This document shows, one piece after another, positions 45,224-56,942 of a DNA stretch of 64,000 nt. Position numbers and translations under genes: made by a program. Source of the stretch: Corylus avellana (lineage: Eukaryota; Streptophyta; Magnoliopsida; Fagales; Betulaceae). The DNA is taken from contig NC_081551.1 of assembly GCF_901000735.1 (NCBI RefSeq), positions 16,458,545-16,522,544 on the forward strand, given 5' to 3'. The notes beneath the pieces are model-generated. The model was not told the origin of the DNA, made no database searches, and saw only the letters and a list, made by a program, of their open reading frames with translations. Numbering within the stretch: position 1 is the first letter of the stretch; the number at the start of each line of letters is the position of its first letter.

Positions 45224-46777
45224 TAGGGGTGCAAAGGCGGGCGGTTTTCTAACCGCTAACCGCTATAACCGCCAACCGCCTAACCGCTTAACCGTCTAAC
45301 CGCATTAACCGCTAACCGCCTAACCGCTATAACCGCCTAGCGGTTAGCGGTTAGCGGTTATTGGGTCTACTAACCGTAACCACTAACCGCTAACCGCCTT
45401 TTTATATAATATATTTTTATAATTATAATTATAAAAATATTTATACATATAACATAATCACTTCATCATTAAATCACAATTTTTTTTAAAAAATAATTAA
45501 ATCACAATTTGAGTATTAATATATTATCACTGTAATTTATATAATTATATCATATAATCACTTGATCATTAAATCACAATTTTTTTTTAGAAAAAATAAT
45601 TAAATCACAATTTGAGTATTAATATATTATCACTATAATTTATATGATTATATCATATGAGATTAATCATTAAATCATTTGATTATATAATAACAAATTA
45701 TACATATATAATATGACATAACTCATAAGTATACCAATTCATACTAATACAACAATTAAATATCTAGAGACTTATTTCCAATGTATGTTATATATGTTAT
45801 AAGTCTATATAAGTCTACATATGTATATGAATAATATAAATATATAATATCAATACTTAATCATATGATTCAATGACAATTCAAATACTTTATTCAAGAC
45901 TTCAAGTGAATCATATTATTAATGTACAATGATGATATGATTCGTATAATATCAAATTAAGCAATTGACATTGGATTAAACAATGACCAATGTGTTACTT
46001 ATAAACACAATTTAAGTATTAATGTATTATCATTATAATTTTAGTAATTTATATATTATCACTATAATTGATACGATTATATCACATGATGACTTGATCA
46101 TTAAATCATATGATTATATAATAATAAATAATACATATATAATATGACATAACTCATAAGTCATAAGTCTACAAGTTAATCATATGATTCATGTACAATG
46201 ATAATCACATTGATTCAATTGAATTAAACAATATATTACTTATAACTACAAGTCTACAATTTAATTAAAGCATTATTAGATACTTTAGGAATTTAGGATT
46301 TAGGAGTTTGAACATTACCATTTACCATTAGATATTAAGTTCAATTCAAAGAAAAAAGATTATAAGTAAATATGATAAGAATTTAAATAATTAACCGGTT
46401 ATGATTTAATATTTAAGGAAAAATTTTTAAAGTACAAGTAAATGTAAATTTTGGGTCAAATATATTTGATTTTTCAATATAGGCTCTTTTTATAGCAATT
46501 GGGCCCAAGAAGATATTAAAAATACAAGAAAAAAAAAATGAGGGTAAAAAAAAGCCCAAAAAGCCCTAAAGAAAGCCCAAAAAAAAAGAGCCCAATTTTA
46601 AAAAAGCGGTTAGCGGGCGGTTATCTATTTCGCTAACCGCTAACCGGCGGTTAAACGCTAACCGTTAACCGCTAGGCGGTTAGCGGTTGCGGTTAGTAAA
46701 ATCTACTAACCGCTAAGGCGGTTACGGTTAGCGGTTATTGCTACTAACCGCTAACCGTAACCGCCTTTGCACCCCTA
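45224..46777. mobile_element. Complete non-autonomous hAT-type element, 1554 bp
   Basis: TIRs TAGGGGTGCAAAGGCGG and CCGCCTTTGCACCCCTA, perfect 8-bp TSD ATAAAAAC (45216-45223, 46778-46785). Dense subterminal arrays of TAACCGC/GCGGTTA motifs at about 45240-45400 and 46607-46768 on both ends. The AT-rich interior has no transposase reading frame. Confidence 0.93.
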
Positions 46778-46785
46778 ATAAAAAC

Positions 46786-47227
46786 CTCCCCCATATCTCT
46801 CGTCTTGTAAGCCCTTATTTATTTTTATTTTTTCTAATCCTCGTCTTGTGAACCTTAATTACCTTTGGACCATCACTCTCCACACCTCATTTTCTCCAGC
46901 ATACTGTTGGAGCTTAATGATTCTTCATAAATGTTAGTATGTTACGACCTCCTCAAACCATTTGTGCATTTTCAAATCCAATAACCAATTTTCTCACATG
47001 AGAACCCAAGGCAAACAAAATTAACCAGCTAGCCATTGAATCTCATTCATACTTTATGTTAGAAATTCATAGGATTTGGTTCTATATATTCATGATTATA
47101 ATATTAACCTAATTCAAATTTCTTATCATATCTACAACATTTTCCTTGTGTGGCTTACCCCATGTACAATATAAATAGGATCCCTTCTACCATAATTATA
47201 ATCAAAGTAAATGCAAAAATAAAAATA
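46786..47227. other. Intergenic, no gene seen
   Basis: AT-rich; nothing recognised. Confidence 0.6.
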
Positions 47228-47585
47228 CAGGAAAACTTCACAAAACCCCTTCTCAACTTCTACACGTTTTGACATTATCTTCTCAATGTTCAAAAACTTT
47301 CAATTTATAGTATCAAACTTTCAATTTTTTACAATGTCTTCCATCTATTAGAATTTTCCATTAAATCTTGTCAAAATTTACAAAATACCCATCTTTTTTT
47401 ATTATAAAAAATAAAATAAAAAATTGCATAGATTCGGGCATTGATAAAAAAAAATTAACTGAAATTATAAAAATACCTACACTTAAATCTTTTTAATTCA
47501 AAAATTTGGTAATTTTTAACAAGATTTAACGGCAAGACCTTTCAAAACGCATAAAAGTTTAGAGAGATTTTATGTAGTTTTCCCT
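47228..47585. mobile_element. Fold-back MITE with 8-bp TSD
   Basis: Ends CAGGAAAACT and, from the right, AGGGAAAACT, with long imperfect arms. TSD TAAAAATA at 47220-47227 and 47586-47593. Eight-bp TSD and CAGG-type ends suggest hAT derivation, though the flank is low-complexity. Confidence 0.7.
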
Positions 47586-47711
47586 TAAAAATAAAACTGT
47601 AACCCTATTGGACATTAGTACGGTGGAATAAGAATCACCTCAAAATCATTATCTTTCTCTCTTTTTGCTGTCGTTATTTCCATATGTTATACCCTAAATA
47701 CAAAGGCACAA

Positions 47712-47977
47712 CTGGATTCCGCTTGTCTAAAATCTCTCTTTTCTCCAGACCAACTGGACCTCAAAAGGATTTGTTCAAGGAGAGATTCTCAGCCTAATGG
47801 GGAAAATAAGAGGTCACGTATTGTAGAAGAGATTGGAGAGATTCTCAGCCTAAAGGGTAAACTTTCTGAGTCTAATCGACTTTTAGCAAAGATTTTTGAT
47901 GAACAGATTGATGTATTTCATGCAATAGAATGTCTAGTTCATATTATTTGTCTTTTGGGTGCTCTAAGGGCAAAATA
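47712..47977 (+). CDS. Unrecognised open reading stretch, possible exon
   Basis: An open frame without ATG reads LDSACLKSLFSPDQLDLKRI ... EEIGEILSLKGKLSESNRLL ... DVFHAIECLVHIICLLGALR and ends at TAA. A strong acceptor-like CTTTTCTCCAG lies at about 47738-47748. The sequence has a helix-like leucine pattern and balanced composition, unlike flanking AT-rich DNA. An internal near-repeat of GGAGAGATTCTCAGCCTAA occurs twice. I do not recognise a family. Could be a 3' exon, a relic, or chance. Confidence 0.3.
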
Positions 47978-48298
47978 ACACCACAAAGCTAGACTCTTCA
48001 AAATCTGCCTCTGAATAAGAAGCCATAAATGTACAAAGTCACCAATCCATTGCCATCAGAAAATTGCCGTTCTATATCTATCAAATTCAAAGACATACTT
48101 TTTGCATCAAGAAAAGAGTTGTAATGGATGAAAGCCAAAGGAGTAGCATGAATCAAATGGCCCATCAATGCTAAATAGACTGAAAAAAGAAGAGGTTGTT
48201 TTAAGGCCAAAAACCAATATACATTTGCTGAGACATTAAAATAATCAGCAATTTATAGCAAATGTGAAGACAATTATAATCAATGGTGTACTGTTGTT

Positions 48299-48532
48299 GT
48301 TCATGCTCTAGTGTGTGTTCAAATCACTCCTGCTGGTTTCACCGGTCTGGACAGTTTCCATTTGTTCAATCATTATCTTAAGAAAAGAAGCAGTGCCACT
48401 GCAGAGATTGCTGATACCACGAAGTTGGACCTGGACCAGCCCCATGCTCGAATATCCTGTAAACCATTTACAGAGAAAGTTGAGGAGCTAGGTAGCAGTA
48501 TGCATAGAATAATGAATCAAGTAAATGCATAA
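48299..48532 (+). CDS. Unrecognised small ORF or exon
   Basis: Open frame ending at 48532, including FTGLDSFHLFNHYLKKRSSA and SCKPFTEKVEELGSSMHRIM. A Met at 48311 is possible, but the frame is open further 5', so it may be an exon. Same strand and 320 bp downstream of the open stretch at 47712-47977; the two could belong to one gene or gene relic. Family not recognised. Confidence 0.3.
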   Translation, partial: VHALVCVQITPAGFTGLDSFHLFNHYLKKRSSATAEIADTTKLDLDQPHARISCKPFTEKVEELGSSMHRIMNQVNA

Positions 48533-49025
48533 ACAGATAGTTATACGCTCTTATACGCTCCATTATCATTCTTTGGATTGAATCAAGTAAATCCCTTGTG
48601 ATAAGTGAATCAAAATGCTTTTCTGTTGAGAGAGGCAATTCTTGATGCAGAGTTATAGCTAGTCACCTTTTATATAGAAGGGGAAAATGAGATTCACTGG
48701 GGCTAAGTGAATTATAATCAAACTCAAAGAAGGTGTACGATCATGTGTATTGGCAATTTCCTTGTCCACATGTTAAACAGGTTAGACTTTGAAATTGAAG
48801 AAGAGGGTGGCAATTTGCTTGGACTTCTTCAATCCTCAACTAGTAATTTCTCATAACTCAACTTACAATTGAAGATAATTGTTAGTTAATCAAGAAGATC
48901 AGCATAGAAGCAGGGTAGAATGACTATCCTTTGAGAATCCTCTAAGATGAAGAAAAATAATAGGTTGGGGTATGGAAAAGGCTTATGAAGGGACAGATAT
49001 ATTTGTTGCAGAATTCTTCTATTAC

Positions 49026-49264
49026 CTTTTTTTTTTCAATAACGAGAAACCCCTCTAAGGCATGGCCACTTCGTGTACCCAACCCTGTTAGGTAAACCTC
49101 GGACCCATGTAAAGCGTCCCCTCCACTCAGATCGGGTAATATTCCAGCTTCGCTGGCGGGCTGACTCCAAAGAATTATTTGCACTCAAAGGGATTCGAAC
49201 CTTACACCTCCTGGACTACCACAAAGACCGAGGCTCTTACCACTTGAGCCAACCCCTTGGGGTT
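49026..49264 (-). mobile_element. tRNA-derived SINE with 16-bp TSD
   Basis: On the minus strand it begins AACCCCAAGGGGTTGGCTCA; Pol III A box TGGCTCAAGTGGTAAGAG and B box GGTTCGAATCC are intact, and the 3' end is an A-rich tail (plus-strand T run). Perfect TSD AGAATTCTTCTATTAC at 49010-49025 and 49265-49280. Confidence 0.95.
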
Positions 49265-49280
49265 AGAATTCTTCTATTAC

Positions 49281-49813
49281 TGATCACCCTAGCAACCTAA
49301 AATATGTAATGCAGCTAGAATCCTTAAAACATTTCTTTCATGATAACCGAATAGGATTAGATCCCAAACTGTCATCTCCTAACATAAAGGTTATTTTGTT
49401 ATGTCTATCTCTTCTGAGTCTTTATTTGCAGTTTTAAGAAAAAAATACATCCGGAGTTAACCGATGCTTAGTGCTTGTCTAAGATACAAATTCAAATTCA
49501 CCTTATAAGCTTCCCATATATTTACCCCAAGAAATTCTTCATATGCATTTCCACCCGAAATCATAAGACAAAAAAAAAAAAAAAAAAAGTGGGGAAAAAA
49601 CCCCAGCAAGTTAAAAGTAAAAGATTTCAGAGACCGCAATACAAACAAATATAACAAGATTTTTTTTTTTTAAAGATAACTTTATATTTTAGGTAGATTT
49701 TTCCATAGCATTTTCTCCTAAAACATTCCATTCATTTTATTAATAGACTTCAAAAAAATAAAAATAAATAAACTAAAAATACTTCAAACTGAGCAAACCT
49801 AACCCCTAAGATA
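49281..49813. other. Intergenic, downstream of the glucanase
   Basis: AT-rich with an A18 run near 49570. It probably includes the glucanase 3' UTR at its right edge. Confidence 0.6.
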
Positions 49814-51972
49814 TTAGCATTTGAAAAGATCAATTTCATCAGGTTTTAAGAAACCTCGTACCTTCAACGAAAAAAGCAGTGCATCTGCAGCTGAAGATTT
49901 AAGTCCATGAAACCCAATATCATATGAGATGTTCCCATCAGCCTTAAACAGTCCAAAATTTCTCTCAGAAGTTGGCCCAGGCTTCAAATTTTCATTAAAT
50001 ATTGCAAAAACGTATGCCTTCAACACCCTTTTTGGCCTAAGAGGGGTTCCTTTCCTCTTTGCAAGCCTTTTCCGCAGATTATAGTTGTATATCCTTGCAT
50101 TATTTGGTGTGGCTGCAGCTTCATTGGTGTCTCCATTCGAAGCCCATCCAGTCTCCGTAACTATGACTTCCATCTTTTTAAATCCAGCATCTTCCAAAGC
50201 CACATATCCCGCATCAATAATTGCATCAAGCATGTTATCATAATGCAGATCAGTTTTTGGGTCATAAATTCCCGGGTTTGACTGAAAAAGAGCATAATTA
50301 ATATCTATATTCTCTGGATCATACACATAGGCCAGGAATGGGTAAGCATTTAAACAGAAAGGAGAACCAATTTGCGAGAAGAACTCCAGGAGCGGCTTCA
50401 TATATTGAACAACATTTTCTTTGAATGTACAAGAAGAAGGAGGGTAGGAATGATCAAAAACATTCGTTGAATGTGCTGTGCTAATCTGAACCACATCAGT
50501 TAGATGAAGCTTCTCTATGGCAGAGTAAATATTTTTCACTGCACCCACAAGAGCTGCCGCCAGCTCAGAATCAGTCCCTCCTAAAATTTCATTGCCCACA
50601 GCAATGCCACGAATTTGTGTCTCGGGAAGGAATGACTGCACATTATCCTTAACCCAGGTCATTGCATGATCCTCACTGGCACTCATGTCTTTCACTAATC
50701 CATTTGGAAGTCCAACCACTAATTCAAGCCCAGTTCCACTGAAGGCCTGTAAGACACTGTGATCAGCATCGTAAATTCTTACATTTTTTATTTTTGCTGC
50801 TCTGAGAAGAGTAACAACTTGATCAGGTGACGGGATGTTATCTGCAATTCTCCCATAATTTATTCCATAGGTTCCAGTGAATCCTTGCACTGTAAGAGAG
50901 GCTGAAAAAAATAATTGGAAAGGGCTCCATTAACACTTTGTCATGCGGTTCAAAAGTGGCTGAAAACCAACTAAGCCGCCATATATTGCGTGTAAAGTCA
51001 GTGGAAACATTTCAAAAGAAATTGGTCATAAGAGAGTCAGCAGCAACAATTTCTCTGGCTAACAAGACACACTTTGTGTTCCACTTTCCTTTTCTTTTCT
51101 CTTTTTTTTTCTTCCTCTTTCTTTGTTTGGTAAGAGGTTCAGATTTCTTCTACTCATTGTTCAATAAAACCTTCTATGAATACTATCAAAGTTTAGTATA
51201 TTCATGAAATTATGAAATAAACCTTAATCACAGATGAGATATGATTTTTTCTTCTTAAAAATTTGATAGAGATTGAAACAAAGATTAGCATCCATTTATG
51301 ACAAAATACATCGAATTTGATAGAAAATTGGCATTAACAAAACAGATGGAAGAGTATAGTAGTACAAATTAGAGAGTATTGACAATAATCCCTCCAAATC
51401 ATCAAAAAAATGAGTACTTCAATCATTAAACAGAAAAGGTATCATTCAAAACATATTAATACATAAATAGAAATTTTAAGTACGGCCAAGTATTATTCAA
51501 GGCATAGTGGTGGCATAAAAACAACAAGAAGTCACTAAGATCCATAAAAAAAACCCAAGAGAACCATTAATAATATTCTAACTTAATGTAATTTCAAAAT
51601 AAGAACCAATCTTTTACCAAATAAAATGAAATTTCAAATGATCGATCAAAGATAGCGACCCAAGAAGAGAATACTTAGATAAAAACAAAAGGTAAATTTT
51701 CAAGATAAACTAATCACTCCAAGTAGAAAACAATTAACACAATCTGAATTTATCACAATACAACAGAAGCCCAAAAAAAAGTGAAGTACAATAGAAAGCC
51801 CAAAAACCCATCAAACAAAATAAGCAAAAATCTCTACTACAATAGCAAGAAAACCTCATAAATCAGTTACTACAAAATCCCAAAGAACAAAGAAGGACCA
51901 GAAAGTACCAATTGGGAAGAAGGAGACCAGGAGCATGGTAAGAAACTGGAGAACGACCCACAAGCGTTTCAT
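49814..51972 (-). CDS. Glucan endo-1,3-beta-glucosidase, GH17 family
   Basis: Two exons: 51972-51909 (signal peptide) and 50889-49814, with a roughly 1.0-kb phase-1 GT-AG intron; 379 residues. Exon 1 encodes MKRLWVVLQFLTMLLVSFFP, the mature protein starts near FTGTYGINYGRIADN. The GH17 TIM barrel shows the acid/base Glu122 in AVGNEIL and nucleophile Glu267 in VTETGWAS, plus NAYPFLAY and FAIFNENLKPGPTSERNFGL. It hydrolyses beta-1,3-glucans such as callose in the wall or apoplast. No X8/CBM43 domain or clear GPI signal follows the catalytic domain; the protein ends LKPDEIDLFKC. The split after the signal peptide is usual in this family. Reading frame intact, likely functional. Confidence 0.94.
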
Positions 51973-52300
51973 TTCGTCGGAGAGAAAATCAGAAACAAAG
52001 GATTGAGTTTTTGATAAAGATCTCCAAGTGGGTTGGTGGGGTGGGCCAAGAAAAGGGCAGAATCGTCAATCAGGAGGGGTTCAATGAAGTGCTTCTTCTT
52101 CCTCAGGCATGCCATAAGACAAAGATTCCCTCTTCTTTTCTCTCAACAAATTAAACCCTTTCCATTTCCCATCCCCCTCTAAAGCCTCGGCTGAAAAATT
52201 CTCTCTCTTGCTTTCCCTTTCCTTCTGTATGCAGGGGACTGCAGAGGCAGAGAACGAAGAAAGTGTGGGCGCTTTGGCGGTCGTTTTCTGTGGGACTTGA

Positions 52301-52330
52301 AGAGACAGAGAGAGAGAGAGAGAGAGAGAG
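52301..52330 (-). repeat. (CT)n tract in the glucanase promoter/5' UTR
   Basis: (GA)n on the plus strand, read as CT repeats in the glucanase leader. Pyrimidine-rich leader tracts are common near plant transcription starts. Confidence 0.7.
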
Positions 52331-52357
52331 GGAGGGAGGGGGAGAGGGGGAAGTGTG

Positions 52358-52364
52358 TTTTATA
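52358..52364 (-). promoter_or_regulatory. TATA box of the glucanase
   Basis: CTATAAAA on the minus strand, about 30 bp upstream of the CT tract and 385 bp upstream of the ATG. Confidence 0.6.
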
Positions 52365-52416
52365 GAGTGCAATGGCAGTGTTACTGGGAAGACTACTTGC
52401 GGTGCGTTTAATTGGT

Positions 52417-52425
52417 ACACGTGTC
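52417..52425. promoter_or_regulatory. G-box / ABRE-like motif
   Basis: ACACGTGTC, containing palindromic CACGTG at 52418-52423, about 55 bp upstream of the TATA box. Suggests possible bZIP/bHLH (ABA or light) control; unproven. Confidence 0.45.
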
Positions 52426-52540
52426 AGCGTGTAGCGTGTAGAATGGAAGAAACATACAAAGCGTAGTGCTTAAGTTTGATAGACTGAGGTCGGTTTCATT
52501 TCCAAAAGGTGTGATTTTAAAAGAGTTAAAATTCAGGGTT

Positions 52541-52860
52541 AGATTACTTTACCTTTAACTTTAATGAGTTTTTCAATTTTAACTATAATGTTTAAAAATT
52601 GACAATGTGTCGTCTTAATATTTCAAAAAATTTCAATGTAGACCCTCTGTTACTAATTTCTATCTAATTTGACGGAAATTAAAAAAACAAGCATTAAGGG
52701 TAATTACGTAATTTCATAAATTTTCGTACAATTTAACAGAAATTAGTAATGGAATGTCTGAATTTAAAATTTTTGAAACATTAGAGAGATATATTGCCAA
52801 TTTTTAAACATTGGGGTTCGAATTATAAAACCACTAAAACTTCAAGGGTAAAATGAATTT
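52541..52860. mobile_element. Fold-back MITE, about 320 bp
   Basis: Imperfect long inverted arms (left AATGTTTAAAAATTG, right mirrored CAATTTTTAAACATT) span the whole element. Just upstream of the glucanase promoter. Confidence 0.7.
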
Positions 52861-53187
52861 AAACCTAAAATGTAAGTTTTGAAAATATAAAAACATTTAG
52901 TAAAATTGCAGTTTCGTTTTTAAAATCATAGTTTTTTTATATTTTATTGGCTTTTAAAATGGTTTGTTTTTTAAAAAGCACCTTTTACATTTGAGAACGT
53001 TGATTTTTTTTTTTTTTTTTAACATTTTCAAACCACTATTTAAAAAAATAATAAAAATTAAACATACTTCCAAGTACTCACTCTTAAGTCTTTACTCTTT
53101 GATGTGGCCGTAAAAATTACCATAAATTTTGGATGAAGTATTATTGTATTTTGAATTGAATGGTGATTTTCACCGTCAAGTCTTACC

Positions 53188-54203
53188 GCCTGTTTGAGAT
53201 TGTATTAATGAAATTAAAAAAATATTTTTTGTATCTAAACAGCTAATTTATTTGATAAAAAAGATTCACAAAGTATTTCTTTTATTATTTTTTTTTTACT
53301 TTATAAATGTTCAAAATGCACTTTTGAAAAAAAATTCAAATTACTTTTTTTTTTTTATATATAAAAAAAATTATTTTAGTTTTAAAAGTCTAGTTTTCAA
53401 CGTAATTTCAAACATGATTTACGCAAAGAAGGGAGCGCTTGAAAGTTATTGAACAACATTTCTCTTTTAAAAGTACAATCTCAATCCATATACTTTTTAT
53501 AATTTTATTTAAAAACAGTAATAAGTCGAGGAATACTTATTACTTAATTACTGACCTGTCGGAGTATGGAAAAAACAAATGAAAATTGTGAAGTGTCTTT
53601 AAAATCAAGTCAATCCCAAGTCTATCAATTGTGACATCTGTTTTATTATTATTATTATTATTATTATTTTAAGTAATGCTATTTGGATTGTGTTTAATAT
53701 TGTGATTTTATAAGAATAATTTGTATTATTAAAATATATCATAAAACGTATGGTGCTTAGCATTGTGATTTAAAAAGTAATTAATCTAAAATAAAAATAA
53801 AAATAAAAAAATTAATTTTTATAAGCAGGCTATGATGTGCTTATTTGAAAAGAAAAGTGTTAAGGAGCTCAAACAAATGAACCCATCAAATTTTTAAATT
53901 GATGTGGCAAGAGTTTTTAAATTAAAAAAATGCAATTCCCTTTTCCCTTATCTGCCACTCACGGTCTGCCACGTCAGTTTGAAAAAAATTTTGAATTCAT
54001 TTGTTTGGCTCCCTAGCACTCTCCATTTGAAAAAAGCACAAATTTAAACCAAAATTACGATTTCGCATAACAAATATTTGACAAAAAAAAATATTTTTAA
54101 ACATGTTTTACCAAACACCTATGAGATTTTAAAAAGTATCGATTTCAAAAACGTAATTTTTAAAATTGTACTTATTGAAACAGCAATCCCGAACGGACCC
54201 TTA
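53188..54203. mobile_element. Possible TIR element, about 1 kb
   Basis: Ends CCTGTTTGAGATTG and, inverted, TCCGTTCGGGATTG resemble the Tourist-like termini elsewhere in the window. The interior is AT-rich with (TTA)n near 53644. Boundaries and unity are uncertain. Confidence 0.3.
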
Positions 54204-55028
54204 GTAGACTCTCATACAACTATAATGATGTAGTAGTTAAAATTAACCTTGGATCAACAAGGGCTTGTAAAGAAAATTGCTGATAGTCACTGACACACTA
54301 TCATAGTTGTATAACAGTCGTATGAGAGTTTACTACATACCATTTCTTTTTTTATTCGTTGAGCGAATTTAGCTCAAAAGATTGGAGAAAAATGAGTTCT
54401 TAGTGGATTTGTATGGGCATATGATTTGATGATTCCCAAAAGAAAACATTGGTTTGTAAGTAGAGAAAATGAAATTAATACAATATAAGGAATATGCACA
54501 AGTAGCATGCTAGCATGCATGTATACATTGCATTGTATGCTGCAGTTGAAAATAATCATTTAATTATTCCAATAATTTTATTATATGCTCAATAACAATA
54601 AGTTGATTATATATGTCTAATCGTTTTCTATGTATAATAATTCAAGTATTTTACCATATAAGAAGTATTAATTAATAAGATAAGTCCAACTTGATTTTGC
54701 CAAGTGTCACCATATTATTTGTTAGCTTACTTATTTGAATTTTAAAAGGGAGAAAAACGTTGAATTCTATGTCGGAGGATTGAGACGTCCACCCCACCAT
54801 TCATTTATTAGAATCCTATATGTAAAGCTACTCAGAGTTGGGCCACCGTCCAAAACTCTTCCTCTGGTTCTGTTGTCGCCAACGCGATTTAGATATTCTG
54901 AAATCATCAAAACGATGACGTAAACTATTTTGTTTTATACTAAAAAATCCACATTGCGCAAAAAATGACATAATTTTTTATGTTGGTGTGGGAGAGTTTG
55001 GCTCCGCAATTTTAGAAGTCAAATGTGT
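54204..55028. other. Intergenic, no gene seen
   Basis: AT-rich, nothing recognised. Confidence 0.6.
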
Positions 55029-55199
55029 GAGTAATTTTATGTGGTTTACTTGTGTTTTACTTGTATTTTACTAAGAATGATGTGATTATTAAAATTATTC
55101 TTTGATCAAAATTCAATAATGATCAATTACAAGCTCAATGGTGATTTTAATAGCCACATCATTCTTAGTAGGACACAAGTAGACCACTTTGAATTACTC
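55029..55199. mobile_element. Fold-back MITE, 171 bp
   Basis: Arms GAGTAATT...GTGG and TACTAAGAATGATGTGG with exact inverted partners. Similar in design to the element at 36704-36858 but different sequence. Confidence 0.75.
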
Positions 55200-55609
55200 A
55201 AAATATGTAGTTTGAAACTGTTAACAATATTTTATATTCTCTGGCACTCTTTAACCGGCCTCACCAAATATTACTCACAAAAAAAGTACAATTTTCTCTA
55301 TTTTAACTGCTCACTTTTTTAAAGCACTTCAGCAGCCTCATTATTTTAACTATCAACTTTCACTATTCCATTTAAATATTATTTTTCAAATACTTTTTTA
55401 TTTTCTTTTTTAACTTTTTCAAAGAATAAAGAATGAAAGAGAAAATTTATATTATTTCTTATATAGTGAGTACTATTCACTCAACATTTATTTTGGGTTA
55501 AAATGGTGAGGCTGAAAAGTGAGAATTTTAGTCACTTTCATCAAATTGCCTCACCAAAATAACCAAAAATTGATTTTAGTGAGGTTGCAAAGAATACTCT
55601 AACTTACGG

Positions 55610-56560
55610 TCAATTACATGCTAAATAGTGTATAAGATACCATGGGCATGCTGTTTTGAGATGATGTATGTGAAAAAATATGAGAAATTTCTCTTGCTTT
55701 CTAGGCAATGTGAGGCTTGGGATATTTACGTTTTTGTTAAGAAAAAATTGAACGTTGTTGGGGGCACTTTTGGGGTCGCAAACATGCCGCCAAAACAATT
55801 ATCATCATGACTAGGTTGAGGTAGGAGGCAGAGGACTTTTGCCAAACAAAAAGGGCATCAAAGGACCCCCGACCGGAGCTGGAGGCACTCCAATGCTTAA
55901 GTCAGCATAGATATGTAGAGAGTTAGTTGGAGATGAAAAACTCATATCCAACTCTTAAGGGAGCAAGGTATGGAGTTTCGAGCAATGACGTGTTACTGGT
56001 AAACATAATTGCAGCCCTGCCATGGAGTTGCTCTAGGCATTGTGATGGGAGAGCCATTTAGAGTACAACGGCGAAATGTCATCCCCATAAGATTTGTTGT
56101 CGTGTAGACGCACGGCTCAAGGTGCGGTCGATAGGAGCCTACCCGGGCATTACTACGGTTGAGGGGCTTGAGTCATGGTGATGAGACAAGTGCCAATTAA
56201 TGGGCTTGAAGAGCTGGGATTAGACAGGACTACTGGTTAGTGTTTCCCTGTCATTATTGTTGCCACAGGAATGCTATAGGCTTAGGAGGTGCTAGGAGAG
56301 GCGACCTCCACCTAGTTGAGAAGCAATTCGAGGGCCTCTACTAATGATGGTGAGTCAACAGCAAATGGCTCGTAGGTAGTCTTGCAACAGGCCGTGATGG
56401 GCCATTGGCGGGTCACAAGGCGCGACTTGAGCCTTGCTTTGTGTAAATAAGGGTCTTCTCCCCAGACGGACCTAGAAAAGGCCGAGGCTTGGGTATGAGC
56501 CTCTATTAGGATTAGTATGTCTAAATTAGTATGTCCCAACAAATGTAGACGCACGAAACC
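55610..56560. other. GC-richer LTR/LARD-like non-coding relic
   Basis: A change in base composition and motifs such as ACTCCAATGCTTAAGTCAG resemble leader/LTR sequence of large Gypsy elements. No coding domain, paired LTR or TSD found. Confidence 0.3.
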
Positions 56561-56942
56561 AATGTGAAATAACCGGACAAAGATCCTGAATGTATGTGAC
56601 TATGTTTTCTAATATAAACTAATTCGATTTAATCATATATATCAAACTAAAATATATAGTTTTAATTTCTAAATTATACGTGTGCTTGAATTATTAATTA
56701 CTTCAATTAACTAAAGCAAGAATAGATCATAGCACAATTAGCACTAAGATCTATAAGATCTGAGAATGTATATTGTTGCTGCCTTGCCAAACACAGGTAA
56801 AGGCACTTGTATATATAACGTATACAGTTACACAAGATAATTACAATAGTGTTTGTGAGCAAGAACACTTAGCTATGATAAGCTTATATTTGAATCTAGA
56901 TACATGATATGATAAGCTTATCGAAATATTCAATCTATAATA

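Noticed and set aside
45240..46768. Telomere-like or CRISPR-like array of TAACCGC repeats
   Set aside because: The motif is not the plant telomere repeat TTTAGGG, there are no regular spacers, and the arrays are symmetric subterminal parts of a TIR element with 8-bp TSD.
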